Origin: an uncultured Coprococcus sp. | GTDB taxonomy: Bacteria; Bacillota; Clostridia; Lachnospirales; Lachnospiraceae | Assembly (NCBI GenBank): GCA_900548215.1 | Contig: URJI01000021.1 | Location: 1 to 31,021 of the forward strand | Length of the DNA: 31,021 nucleotides | Direction of reading: 5' to 3' | Shown: positions 1 through 7,937 of the stretch, piece after piece | Layout: each line of letters begins with the position of its first letter | Numbering within the stretch: position 1 is the stretch's first letter | Position numbers and translations under genes: made by a program | The notes under the pieces: model-generated | What the model saw: the letters and a program-made list of their open reading frames with translations, nothing else | Database searches by the model: none | Told to the model about the DNA's origin: nothing

Positions 1-238
1 TTCTTCTCACCTTGGGAATATCTCTCTTCTTTATCTTGCCATAATCGTATCCAGCAACCGTTATATTGCCCTCTGTAGGCGCCATCTCCTTGAGCAGCAG
101 TTTGAACAAAGTGGTCTTTCCGGATCCACTGCTTCCAACTATAAATACGAACTCGCCTTTTTCTATGTTGATATTCACATTCTTGAGAGCTTCTATGCCC
201 CCAGGATATGTCATACTCACATTCTCCAATTCTATCAT
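1..238 (-). CDS. ftsE: Cell-division ABC transporter ATP-binding protein FtsE (5' part only)
   Basis: Only the first 79 codons are inside the window; the gene runs off the left edge. The protein opens MIELENVSMTYPGGIEALKN and contains the Walker A P-loop GSSGSGKTT at about residues 36-44, preceded by KGEFVFIVG. This opening and the spacing to the P-loop are typical of FtsE rather than of general ABC importers. FtsE pairs with the membrane protein FtsX and controls peptidoglycan hydrolases at the inner face of the membrane; ftsX would be expected further left. The ATG at 238 has a GGGAG ribosome site at 246-250, 7 bases upstream. The signature and Walker B motifs are not visible, so FtsE rests on the N-terminus alone. 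Confidence 0.82.
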   Translation of the reverse strand, partial: MIELENVSMTYPGGIEALKNVNINIEKGEFVFIVGSSGSGKTTLFKLLLKEMAPTEGNITVAGYDYGKIKKRDIPKVRR

Positions 239-260
239 ATTACGTCTCCCTGAACGATTT

Positions 261-289
261 ATATTATGTTTCCCTCATATATTTTTCAA
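261..289 (-). promoter_or_regulatory. Probable ftsE promoter
   Basis: On the minus strand a -35 TTGAAA (289-284) is followed after 17 bases by TAATAT (266-261). The predicted start near 254 would give a very short leader ending in the GGGAG ribosome site. The -35 matches sigma-A well and the -10 only moderately. Confidence 0.5.
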
Positions 290-296
290 CGAAATT

Positions 297-313
297 GTAA
301 CAATTCTGTAACA
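297..313 (-). promoter_or_regulatory. WalR-like box upstream of ftsE
   Basis: On the minus strand two direct copies of TGTTAC are separated by five bases (AGAAT). This fits the known WalR (YycF) consensus TGTWAH-N5-TGTWAH exactly. The box ends 8 bases upstream of the ftsE -35, a usual position for activation. Assignment to WalR is inference from the pattern. The rest of 314-545 shows nothing else I recognise. Confidence 0.45.
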
Positions 314-545
314 ATATGTCAAGCATTACCATATATTACATTTTTGTATTTTCAGAACTGTCTACCGCCTATTTTCGCCTCTCCACAAACCCACAAGCAC
401 GTACACAATACAGTATTTATGCGCTTTTCACGGTATGAACCAATATTATATGCACATAATAAAGCAACAAATTTAAAGGTTTATCTACATCTATAGAAAT
501 ATGCCGAATTTTGACATATTTTTTACAAAAAATGCACAAATGAAA

Positions 546-574
546 TTGACCTTGTCCCCAATTGTCTCTATAAT
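546..574 (+). promoter_or_regulatory. uraA-upp promoter
   Basis: TTGACC (546-551) and a perfect TATAAT (569-574) are separated by 17 bases, a near-consensus sigma-A promoter. The transcript would start near 581 and reach the GAGGAGG ribosome site (592-598) within a dozen bases. There is therefore no room for a long PyrR-type attenuator leader. Confidence 0.8.
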
Positions 575-608
575 TATAAAAAAATAATCATGAGGAGGAT
601 TATTACTT

Positions 609-1997
609 ATGGATAATCAAAATGATGCCATCCGCGATGCACGTAAGCTCGGAATTCCCAAGATGCTTATACTCGGATTCCAGCACATGTTCGCCATGTT
701 TGGTGCAACAATTCTTGTTCCGCTTCTCGTAAACGGATACTTCGAGGGTCAGGGACTCTCAATTCAGGTAACTCTTGTATGTGCCGGTCTTGGAACACTG
801 TTCTTCCACTTATGCACTAAGCTTAAGGTACCTGCATTTCTCGGTTCTTCATTTGCTTTTCTAGGAGGTTTCTCCACAGTTGCAGACCTTAAAACAGGCA
901 TATTCAAGGACATGCCAATGGGCGAAAAGCTTCCATATGCATGTGGCGGTATTGTGGTTGCAGGACTTCTGTATCTTGTACTTGCACTGATCGTCAAGCT
1001 TGTCGGCGTGAAGCGTGTCATGAGATTCCTTCCACCAGTGGTTACCGGACCTATCATCATATGTATCGGTCTGAGCCTCGCACCATCAGCTATATCAAAC
1101 GCATCCACTAACTGGCTGCTTGCATTTATCGCACTAGCTGTTGTCATTGTGTTCAACATCTGGGGCAAGGGCATGTTCAAGATCATACCTATCCTCATGG
1201 GTGTACTTATCTCATATGGCGTTGCACTCATACTTCACTTCTGTGGTATGACCAACCCTGATGGTTCAGCAATACTCAGCTTTTCTGGAGTTTCAGACGC
1301 ACACTTTCTCGGCCTGCCACCTTTCCAGATCTGTAAATTTAACTTAACAGCCATACTTGTCATGGCTCCTATCGCCATCGCTTCCATGATGGAGCATATA
1401 GGTGATATATGTGCCATATCAGCAACTGTAGATCAGAATTTCCTTGAGGATCCAGGTCTCCACAGAACACTTATCGGTGACGGTCTGGCAACATCTCTCT
1501 CCGCACTTTTTGGAGGTCCTGCCAACACAACCTACGGAGAAAACACAGGAGTTCTCGAGCTCAGCCGAGTTCACGATCCAAGAGTTATAAGACTGGCTGC
1601 CATTTTTGCAGTTATTCTCGGTTTCATACCTAAGGTTGCAGAAGTCATCCGCTCAATGCCTTTCGCCATCATTGGCGGCATAAGCTTCATCCTCTACGGA
1701 ATGATCTCAGCCATAGGTGTAAGAAACGTTGTTGAGAACCATGTAGATTTCACAAAATCAAGAAACCTGATCATCGCAGCCGTTATCATGGTATGTGGAC
1801 TTGGTTTCAAAAATGGCCTTACATTCACGATCGGAGGCACAACTATCACTCTTACAGGACTTGCCCTCGCAGCTATATTCGGCATCCTGCTGAATGCTAT
1901 ACTGCCTGGTAACGACTATACATTTGGTGAGAACACCAAGGGTGATGTAAGCCGCGGACTTGGAATGAACCCACAGAATTCTGACATTGAGGCATAA
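609..1997 (+). CDS. uraA: Uracil permease (NCS2 family)
   Basis: This 462-residue, strongly hydrophobic protein has the length and multi-helix pattern of NCS2 nucleobase transporters, which import uracil by proton symport. Family landmarks include QHMFAMFGATILVPLL near residue 26, EHIGDICAIS near residue 265 (the substrate-binding helix with its glutamate), and the helix carrying GGPANTTYGENTGV near residue 300. The start is set by GAGGAGG 10 bases upstream. It lies 38 bases before upp, so uptake and salvage are co-transcribed from the promoter at 546. The linkage to upp makes uracil the likely substrate. The specific symbol (uraA or pyrP) is a naming choice. Confidence 0.93.
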   Translation: MDNQNDAIRDARKLGIPKMLILGFQHMFAMFGATILVPLLVNGYFEGQGLSIQVTLVCAGLGTLFFHLCTKLKVPAFLGSSFAFLGGFSTVADLKTGIFKDMPMGEKLPYACGGIVVAGLLYLVLALIVKLVGVKRVMRFLPPVVTGPIIICIGLSLAPSAISNASTNWLLAFIALAVVIVFNIWGKGMFKIIPILMGVLISYGVALILHFCGMTNPDGSAILSFSGVSDAHFLGLPPFQICKFNLTAILVMAPIAIASMMEHIGDICAISATVDQNFLEDPGLHRTLIGDGLATSLSALFGGPANTTYGENTGVLELSRVHDPRVIRLAAIFAVILGFIPKVAEVIRSMPFAIIGGISFILYGMISAIGVRNVVENHVDFTKSRNLIIAAVIMVCGLGFKNGLTFTIGGTTITLTGLALAAIFGILLNAILPGNDYTFGENTKGDVSRGLGMNPQNSDIEA

Positions 1998-2035
1998 TAA
2001 TTATCTGTATATTATTTATTAGGAGGTTACACAAT

Positions 2036-2665
2036 ATGACAGATTACACAGTTATGACACACCCACTTATTCAGCATAAGATTTCAAAGCTTAGAGACAA
2101 GAATACAGGAACTGCCGAATTCCGTGCGCTGGTAGAGGAAATTGCAATGCTCATGGGATATGAGGCACTCAAAGATCTTCCTACAGAGGAAGTATGCATC
2201 GAGACACCTATTGAGGAGTGCATGACTCCTGTTATAGCAGGAAGAAATCTTGCAATAGTACCTATTCTCCGTGCAGGTCTTGGAATGGTCAGCGGACTTC
2301 AGGCTCTTGTTCCGACAGCCAAGATCGGACACATCGGTCTGTACAGAGATGAGGAGACGCATGAGCCACATGAATACTACTGCAAGCTCCCTGATCCTAT
2401 CGACGAGAGACTTATAGTTGTCACAGATCCTATGCTCGCAACAGGCGGATCGGCCGTTGCAGCCGTTGATTTCATCAAGCAGCACGGTGGCAGGAACATC
2501 AAATTCATGTCCATCATCGCAGCTCCAAAAGGAATCGAAAGACTCCTGACAGCTCATCCGGACATTCAGCTCTACGTTGGACATGTTGACAGAGAGCTCA
2601 ACGAGAACGCTTACATCTGCCCAGGTCTTGGAGATGCCGGAGACAGAATCTTCGGAACAAAATAA
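2036..2665 (+). CDS. upp: Uracil phosphoribosyltransferase
   Basis: The 209-residue length is exactly that of bacterial Upp. The enzyme converts uracil and PRPP to UMP in the cytoplasm. The PRPP-binding loop reads VTDPMLATGGSA (about residues 128-139), and the uracil-binding C-terminal segment GLGDAGDRIFGTK is intact. AGGAGG stands just upstream of the ATG. It follows uraA closely, so imported uracil is passed straight to salvage. Nothing is missing or unusual. Confidence 0.96.
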   Translation: MTDYTVMTHPLIQHKISKLRDKNTGTAEFRALVEEIAMLMGYEALKDLPTEEVCIETPIEECMTPVIAGRNLAIVPILRAGLGMVSGLQALVPTAKIGHIGLYRDEETHEPHEYYCKLPDPIDERLIVVTDPMLATGGSAVAAVDFIKQHGGRNIKFMSIIAAPKGIERLLTAHPDIQLYVGHVDRELNENAYICPGLGDAGDRIFGTK

Positions 2666-2741
2666 CGTTCCACAGGCCGCGGATTCAGGCTCCATATAGG
2701 AATCTGTAAACGGCAAAATCACATAACAATCAACAATTCAC

Positions 2742-2789
2742 AAAAGCTCCTGAATCAGCACTGTATAACATAATGGTTCAGGAGCTTTT
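2742..2789 (+). terminator. Terminator after uraA-upp
   Basis: A perfect 13-bp inverted repeat, left arm AAAAGCTCCTGAA (2742-2754) and right arm TTCAGGAGCTTTT (2777-2789), encloses a 22-base loop. The trailing TTTT is part of the stem, so it is a fair rather than ideal intrinsic terminator. Confidence 0.65.
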
Positions 2790-2914
2790 AGTATCATACT
2801 ATATAAAATCCTTTTTCAGCGTTTTTACACTTCTAATATTTTTATTAAGAATTCTTTTTCGATACCCATTCACCGTATTTTCATGTTATCATATGGATAT
2901 TGGAGGCCCTTTTT

Positions 2915-3565
2915 ATGGAATCACAGAAGAGATATACAAAAAAACAGAGAACATTGGACATTATCGAGAGATTAAAAAAGGAATATCCTGACACTGTGTG
3001 TACCCTCGATACTTCACACGCATGGCAGCTTCTTGTCAGTGTCCGCCTGGCGGCGCAGTGCACTGATGCAAGAGTGAACGTGGTTGTCCAGGATTTATTT
3101 GCAAAATATCCGGGAGTAAAAGAATTGGCCGATACCGATGTCAGTGACATCGAGGCCATAGTAAGACCTTGCGGACTGGGGAAAAGCAAGGCCAGAGATA
3201 TAAGTGCATGTATGAATATGCTTGTTGATTCCTATGACTGCCAGGTTCCTGACAGCCTTGAGGAGCTGCTGAAGCTCCCTGGTGTTGGCCGCAAGAGTGC
3301 CAACCTCATCATGGGTGATATATATGGCAAACCTGCCATTGTAACGGACACTCATTGTATACGTCTTGTAAACCGAATTGGATTGGTTGATGGGATAAAA
3401 GATCCAAAAAAGGTTGAGATGGAATTGTGGAAACTTGTGCCTCCAGAAGAAAGCAATGACTTCTGTCACAGACTCGTAGATCACGGCAGAGCCGTGTGCA
3501 CAGCCAGAACGAAGCCTCACTGCGATGCATGCTGTCTAAACGACATCTGCAAAAAGAATTTATAA
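2915..3565 (+). CDS. nth: Endonuclease III (DNA glycosylase/AP lyase)
   Basis: This base-excision repair enzyme removes oxidised pyrimidines and cleaves the abasic site. I place the start at the ATG at 2915 because GGAGG (2902-2906) lies 8 bases before it; a longer reading frame from TTG at 2900 would put the ribosome site inside the gene. The 216-residue protein has the helix-hairpin-helix LPGVGRKSAN with catalytic Lys127, the catalytic Asp145 in VTDTH, and a C-terminal iron-sulfur loop of four cysteines (195, 203, 206, 212). The first cysteine spacing is seven residues instead of the usual six. A 73-base gap with two hairpins leads to the citrate synthase gene. Confidence 0.94.
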   Translation: MESQKRYTKKQRTLDIIERLKKEYPDTVCTLDTSHAWQLLVSVRLAAQCTDARVNVVVQDLFAKYPGVKELADTDVSDIEAIVRPCGLGKSKARDISACMNMLVDSYDCQVPDSLEELLKLPGVGRKSANLIMGDIYGKPAIVTDTHCIRLVNRIGLVDGIKDPKKVEMELWKLVPPEESNDFCHRLVDHGRAVCTARTKPHCDACCLNDICKKNL

Positions 3566-3567
3566 CA

Positions 3568-3616
3568 GTGCGCATCTGAGCGCACAGGTCATCAGGCAGT
3601 ATTTTTATCTGATGAC
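3568..3616 (+). repeat. Double-hairpin element between nth and gltA
   Basis: Two adjacent stem-loops fill the gap: GTGCGC/GCGCAC (3568-3573, 3580-3585) and GTCATCAG/CTGATGAC (3588-3595, 3609-3616). The junction word CAGGTCATCA also occurs at the same place in each 56-bp unit at 5584-5752, which has the same two-hairpin plan. It looks like a diverged single copy. Neither hairpin has a clear T-run on the plus strand, so read-through to gltA is possible. Confidence 0.55.
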
Positions 3617-3638
3617 TTGAAATGAAAGGAGTGACTAT

Positions 3639-4994
3639 ATGGAGTATATGGAGAATCTGACAGGATACGTTGAAAAACAGGCTCATCTCTGTCAGCAACA
3701 TGATGGAATAGATAAAGATCTCTATGCCAAGTACGGAGTCAAGCGAGGTCTTCGCGACGAGAATGGCCAGGGCGTACTGACCGGTCTTACCAACATATCC
3801 CAGATCATCGCATTCAAAGATGTAGATGGACAGAAGGTCCCTTGTGACGGACAGCTTCTGTACAGAGGCTATGATGTACAGGATCTTGTAAGAGGCGGAA
3901 AGGGTAAGCGCCACATATTTGAGGAAGCTGCTTATCTGCTGCTCTTCGGAGAACTTCCTACAGAACAGCAGCTCACAGAGTTCAGCAGTGTCATCTCGGA
4001 ATCCATGAACCTGCCTACCAACTTTACACGTGACGTCATCATGAAAGCGCCAAGTGTAGATATCATGAATTCCATAACAAGAAGTGTTCTGACACTTGCA
4101 TCATACGATAATCAGGCAAACAACCTTGATATTGATAATGTGTTGAGACAGTGTATCGGCCTCATCAGCACATTTCCTATGATGGCTGTATATGGCTATC
4201 ATGCGTACAACCACTATGAGAACGATGGAAGCATGTACATACATCGCCCGGATAAAGATAAATCAGTAGCAGAGAATATTCTGCGTATGCTGAGACCCGA
4301 CATGAAATACACCGAGCTTGAAGCAAGGGTTCTTGATATAGCTCTTCTTCTCCATATGGAACACGGCGGCGGTAACAATTCAACTTTCACCACAAGAGTT
4401 GTAACTTCCTCAGGATCTGACACATACTCAGCGATAGCCGCAGCTCTCTCTTCACTCAAAGGAAGGAAGCACGGCGGAGCAAACCTGCAGGTTATGAACA
4501 TGATGGATGACATCAAGGAGCACATCAAAGACTATCACGACGAGGAAGCCATAGAGGCATATCTGGATAAGCTTCTGAACAAGCAGGCCTATGACCATAA
4601 AGGTCTCATCTATGGTATGGGACACGCTGTATACTCCTTATCTGATCCACGTGAGAAGGTCTTCAAGGCATTTGTGGAGCAGCTGGCAGCCGCAAAGGGC
4701 AGGGATGAAGACATGGCTCTATACAACAACATCGAGAAGATTGCGCCAAAGCTCATCGCCAAAGAACGCAAGATTTACAAAGGTGTCAGCCCGAATGTGG
4801 ATTTTTACAGTGGATTTGTGTATGAGATGCTCGGCATTCCAAGAGAACTCTACACGCCTCTCTTTGCAGTGGCTCGTATAGTTGGCTGGAGTGCACACAG
4901 AATCGAGGAACTAGTAACAACAGACAAGATAATCAGACCGGCATACAAGAGCCTCGTAACATACAGAGACTATGTAGACAGAGCCGACAGATAA
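3639..4994 (+). CDS. gltA: Citrate synthase
   Basis: The 451-residue protein condenses oxaloacetate and acetyl-CoA to citrate, most likely to feed 2-oxoglutarate and glutamate synthesis in an anaerobe. The catalytic residues are visible: His278 in KGRKHGGAN, His329 in GMGHAVYSLSDPR, and Asp388 in NVDFYSG; His242 lies in MEHGGGNN. The motif GH-A-VY has alanine where most citrate synthases have arginine (GHRVY). An AAAGGAG ribosome site precedes the ATG. The gene follows nth on the same strand. A methylcitrate synthase is the main alternative, but no prp genes are near. Confidence 0.92.
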   Translation: MEYMENLTGYVEKQAHLCQQHDGIDKDLYAKYGVKRGLRDENGQGVLTGLTNISQIIAFKDVDGQKVPCDGQLLYRGYDVQDLVRGGKGKRHIFEEAAYLLLFGELPTEQQLTEFSSVISESMNLPTNFTRDVIMKAPSVDIMNSITRSVLTLASYDNQANNLDIDNVLRQCIGLISTFPMMAVYGYHAYNHYENDGSMYIHRPDKDKSVAENILRMLRPDMKYTELEARVLDIALLLHMEHGGGNNSTFTTRVVTSSGSDTYSAIAAALSSLKGRKHGGANLQVMNMMDDIKEHIKDYHDEEAIEAYLDKLLNKQAYDHKGLIYGMGHAVYSLSDPREKVFKAFVEQLAAAKGRDEDMALYNNIEKIAPKLIAKERKIYKGVSPNVDFYSGFVYEMLGIPRELYTPLFAVARIVGWSAHRIEELVTTDKIIRPAYKSLVTYRDYVDRADR

Positions 4995-4996
4995 CA

Positions 4997-5076
4997 AAAG
5001 AGCCCGGCTGGATGACATGAACCGCCTTTATTGCACTTGCAACAAGGTAGTCACATATCATCCAGCCGGGCTCTTT
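4997..5076. terminator. Large two-way terminator between gltA and trxA
   Basis: A perfect 19-bp inverted repeat (4997-5015 and 5058-5076, core GAGCCCGGCTGGATGA) encloses a 42-base loop that itself holds a smaller stem (CCTT..TTGC/GCAA..AAGG). It starts with AAAG and ends with CTTT on each strand, so it can stop transcription of gltA from the left and trxA from the right. Confidence 0.9.
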
Positions 5077-5121
5077 AATTAAATCCATTCCAATCAATCT
5101 GGCCTGGTCTAAATCATAATC

Positions 5122-5433
5122 CTACTTGTTCTTCTCTATAAAATCAAGAAGATCCGATCTTGATATGGCACCGACACTCCTGGATGCCTCAACGCCATCC
5201 TTGTACAGTATAAGTGTAGGTACACTGAACACCTTATTTGCCGCTGCAAGGCCTGGATTCTCATCCACATCAACACTGTAGAAATCCACCTTGTCTCCCA
5301 TCTCATCAGCCACCGCATGAAATACCGGAGCCATCATCTTACATGGGCCACACCAGGCCGCCGAAAAGTCTGCAACTGCGACATTACTCTCCTTTATATC
5401 ATCAAATCTGTCTTCTTTTACAGTTTTTACCAT
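5122..5433 (-). CDS. trxA: Thioredoxin
   Basis: A 103-residue cytoplasmic disulfide reductase with the active site WCGPC and the cis-proline segment FSVPTLILYKDG. The length is normal for thioredoxin. I start at the ATG at 5433 because AAGGAGG lies 8 bases upstream; a frame reading from TTG at 5451 would contain this ribosome site. It is a single-gene unit with its own promoter (5531-5559) and the shared terminator at 4997. No thioredoxin reductase gene is adjacent. Confidence 0.94.
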   Translation of the reverse strand: MVKTVKEDRFDDIKESNVAVADFSAAWCGPCKMMAPVFHAVADEMGDKVDFYSVDVDENPGLAAANKVFSVPTLILYKDGVEASRSVGAISRSDLLDFIEKNK

Positions 5434-5530
5434 AGTACATTCCTCCTTCAATCAGACATCAGTCTATTAAATATCATCATTCGTGTATTAGTGTCTCCTG
5501 AAATGACTTATATAATCATCATTTACCCGT

Positions 5531-5559
5531 ATCATGTCACATCTAGATTTTCAGGTCAA
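5531..5559 (-). promoter_or_regulatory. Probable trxA promoter
   Basis: On the minus strand TTGACC (5559-5554) and CATGAT (5536-5531) are 17 bases apart. The leader would be about 90 bases. No other feature was seen in 5434-5530. Confidence 0.5.
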
Positions 5560-5583
5560 CACCTTTTTATGATTATTTTTTGC

Positions 5584-5752
5584 ATTAAAAAAAGGTAGCA
5601 CGCTGAGGCGTGCGCAGGTCATCAAGCTAACGCTTGTGACATTAAAAAAGGTAGCACGCTGAGGCGTGCGCAGGTCATCAAGCTGACGCTTGTGACATTA
5701 AAAAAGGTAGCACGCTGAGGCGTGCGCAGGTCATCAAGCTGACGCTTGTGAC
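5584..5752. repeat. Three tandem copies of a 56-bp double-hairpin unit
   Basis: Copies lie at 5584-5640 (57 bp, one extra A), 5641-5696 and 5697-5752. Each holds a stem GCACGC/GCGTGC with loop TGAG and a second stem GTCA..AAGC/GCTT..TGAC. The only other difference is loop TAAC instead of TGAC in copy 1, so the stems are untouched. Read on the minus strand, the first stem is followed by TACC and a run of Ts, like an intrinsic terminator. There are no spacers, so it is not a CRISPR array. Confidence 0.9.
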
Positions 5753-5796
5753 ATTAAAAAAGTGCCCTCCGCCGAGGGCGAAAAGCACTTTTTAAT
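5753..5796 (-). terminator. Terminator of the P-type ATPase operon
   Basis: On the minus strand AGTGC/GCACT with an inner CCCTC/GAGGG stem is followed by a T-run. Its outer arm ATTAAAAAAG is identical to the start of the 56-bp repeat unit, which suggests the array grew from this terminator's T-tract. Confidence 0.85.
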
Positions 5797-5819
5797 CAAA
5801 TTTCTATATGCCACTGATA

Positions 5820-7895
5820 TCAGTCAAGCAGTCTTTTCATACTGTCCATACTGATCAGCAATGTGGATGAATTGTGGAGCAGAGCCGATGTGGTCGGCTG
5901 GATCACTCCCATAACACCCAGAATAATAAGTCCGGTGTTAAATGTCACAATCTTGCGATAGTTTCTGTTTATCCTGTTCATCAGTCTGTTGCTGAGTTCT
6001 TTCAATGTGACAAGCTCATACAGATTGTCTGCGCTGACAGTTATGTCTGCAATCTCTCTGGCTATCTCTGCCCCATCACTTACTGCAATGCCGGCATCCG
6101 ATGCCGACAGCGCCGGAGAATCATTTATTCCATCACCTACCATGATGACTTTTCGTCCTGCGGCCTTTTCATCCTCAACAAACTTCGCCTTGTCCTCCGG
6201 CAGAACCTCTGAGTAATACTCGTCAACGCCTACCTGCTCAGCTATCGCCTGTGCTGTTCTCTCACTGTCACCTGTCATCATGACAACCTTGCCGATTCCA
6301 AGCTCTTTGAGTCTCTTTACAACCTCAGCAGACTCAGGTCTCACAGGATCCTTGATGGATATGACTGCTGCAAGTTTGCCATCTATTCCCATGAACAGAT
6401 GTGAATGGGTCTTTGAAAGTGACTCGTACAGCTCTATCTTATCCTCAGGTATCACGCAGCCCTCATCCTCAAATACAAAGTGATAGCTTCCTATAACAAC
6501 TTTCTTGCCCTCTATGCTTGAAGATATTCCATGAGCCACTACATACTCTACCTTTGAATGCATCTCCTCATGCTCTATGCCCTTTGCAGCAGCTCCAGCT
6601 ACCACTGCCCTAGCCATGGAATGAGGGAAATGCTCCTCAAGACATGCTGCTATCTTTAACAGTTCATCAGGATCTCTTCCGTCGAATGATACAACCCGCA
6701 CCAGAGTCGGTGAAGCCTTGGTAAGTGTTCCTGTCTTATCAAATACAATTGTATCTGCATCTGCCACAGCTTCAAGGAACTTGCCGCCCTTTACAGTGAG
6801 ATGGTGTTTATTCGCCTCCTGGATAGCTGACAGAACAGCTATCGGCATAGACATCTTCAGTGCACATGAATAATCTACCATGAGAACTGCAAGCGTCTTT
6901 GTGATATTTCGTGTAAGAAGATATGTGAGTATTGTGCCGCCCAAAGTCCAAGGTACAAGGCCATCCGCAAGATGTTCAGCCCTGCTCTCAAGACCTGACT
7001 TAAGCTTCTCTGACTCCTCTATCATAGCAACCACTTTGTCATATCTGCTTGTCTTTCCAGTCTTTACAACTCTTACAACAAGCTCGCCTTCTTCAACCAC
7101 CGTACCCGCGTATACACTGTCTCCGGCACCCTTGTGGACCGCAAGAGATTCTCCGGTAAGGGATGCCTGATTGACCATCCCCTCGCCGCTTTCAACAACT
7201 CCGTCAAATGGAATGACATTGCTCATGTGCACAACTACCAGATCATTCTTTGTGATCTTTGCGCTGTCCATGAGTACATCGCAGTCATCGACACGAACCC
7301 ATACTTTATTTATATTGAGTGACATGCTTCTGGCAAGGCCACCCACAGATTTCTTGTGTGTCCACTCTTCAAGTATCTCTCCGATCTCCAGCATGAACAT
7401 GACTGATCCCGCCGTAGCAAAATCATTTGTCAGGATGGATGCTGTTATAGCTGTAGCATCAAGTACAGGAACTTCAAGTTTTCTGTCTGCCAGACACTTG
7501 AGTCCCTTTCCTATATATTTTAGTGCCTTGATCGAAGTAAGACAGTATCTAAACGGCATCGGTACTATCCATCGCTTGGTCATATACCAGGCAGTCTTCC
7601 AGAAAAGCTTGTCCTCGTACTGTCTGTTCATAACCCTTCCTGACGTCTCCGTCAGATCAGCAGGAACTTCCACTCTATCATAGCCAAATTGTCTGAGTGC
7701 ATCTAGTACAGCAGTTCTGCCGCCATCATACACAATAATGGCATCGCAGGTTCTATCATGTACCTTTACATCAATTACTCCTTCTTGTCTCTCCAGATAA
7801 TACTGAAGAATATCGGCCTGTGACATCGTCATGTGGCTCTGTGCCATGTGTATACGCAGACGATTCTTTGTTTCATTTAAAATTGAAAACTTCAA
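5820..7895 (-). CDS. P1B-type heavy-metal ATPase lacking the CPx motif
   Basis: A 691-residue membrane pump with a normal P-type core: TGES (actuator, residues 247-250), DKTGTLT (phosphorylation Asp386), a His-Pro signature-like segment HFPHSMA, and MVGDGINDSPALS near the C-terminus. The N-terminal 75 residues resemble the degenerate HMA_2 domain, without a CxxC metal site. In the transport helix the usual CPC/CPx is replaced by DYSCALKMSMP (341-351): one cysteine, no proline directly beside it. This defines a non-classical P1B branch whose metal cannot be predicted from motif. The small DUF6110-like gene lies 42 bases upstream in the same operon. Confidence 0.88.
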   Translation of the reverse strand: MKFSILNETKNRLRIHMAQSHMTMSQADILQYYLERQEGVIDVKVHDRTCDAIIVYDGGRTAVLDALRQFGYDRVEVPADLTETSGRVMNRQYEDKLFWKTAWYMTKRWIVPMPFRYCLTSIKALKYIGKGLKCLADRKLEVPVLDATAITASILTNDFATAGSVMFMLEIGEILEEWTHKKSVGGLARSMSLNINKVWVRVDDCDVLMDSAKITKNDLVVVHMSNVIPFDGVVESGEGMVNQASLTGESLAVHKGAGDSVYAGTVVEEGELVVRVVKTGKTSRYDKVVAMIEESEKLKSGLESRAEHLADGLVPWTLGGTILTYLLTRNITKTLAVLMVDYSCALKMSMPIAVLSAIQEANKHHLTVKGGKFLEAVADADTIVFDKTGTLTKASPTLVRVVSFDGRDPDELLKIAACLEEHFPHSMARAVVAGAAAKGIEHEEMHSKVEYVVAHGISSSIEGKKVVIGSYHFVFEDEGCVIPEDKIELYESLSKTHSHLFMGIDGKLAAVISIKDPVRPESAEVVKRLKELGIGKVVMMTGDSERTAQAIAEQVGVDEYYSEVLPEDKAKFVEDEKAAGRKVIMVGDGINDSPALSASDAGIAVSDGAEIAREIADITVSADNLYELVTLKELSNRLMNRINRNYRKIVTFNTGLIILGVMGVIQPTTSALLHNSSTLLISMDSMKRLLD

Positions 7896-7937
7896 GATAT
7901 TCGCCTCTTTCTAAACTAATTTCTGGTATTTTACCGA

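Noticed and set aside
240..608. PyrR attenuator before uraA
   Set aside because: The consensus promoter at 546-574 leaves a leader of under 30 bases, too short for an attenuator.
764..1231. Open frame antisense to uraA
   Set aside because: It is a shadow of the strongly biased uraA codons, with no start signal.
2084..2722. Long open frame antisense to upp (212 codons)
   Set aside because: It lacks a ribosome site, has no family resemblance and mirrors the codon pattern of upp, so it is a shadow frame.
5584..5752. CRISPR-like regular repeats
   Set aside because: The copies abut each other with no unique spacers, and each is an internal double hairpin, so this is a tandem repeat.
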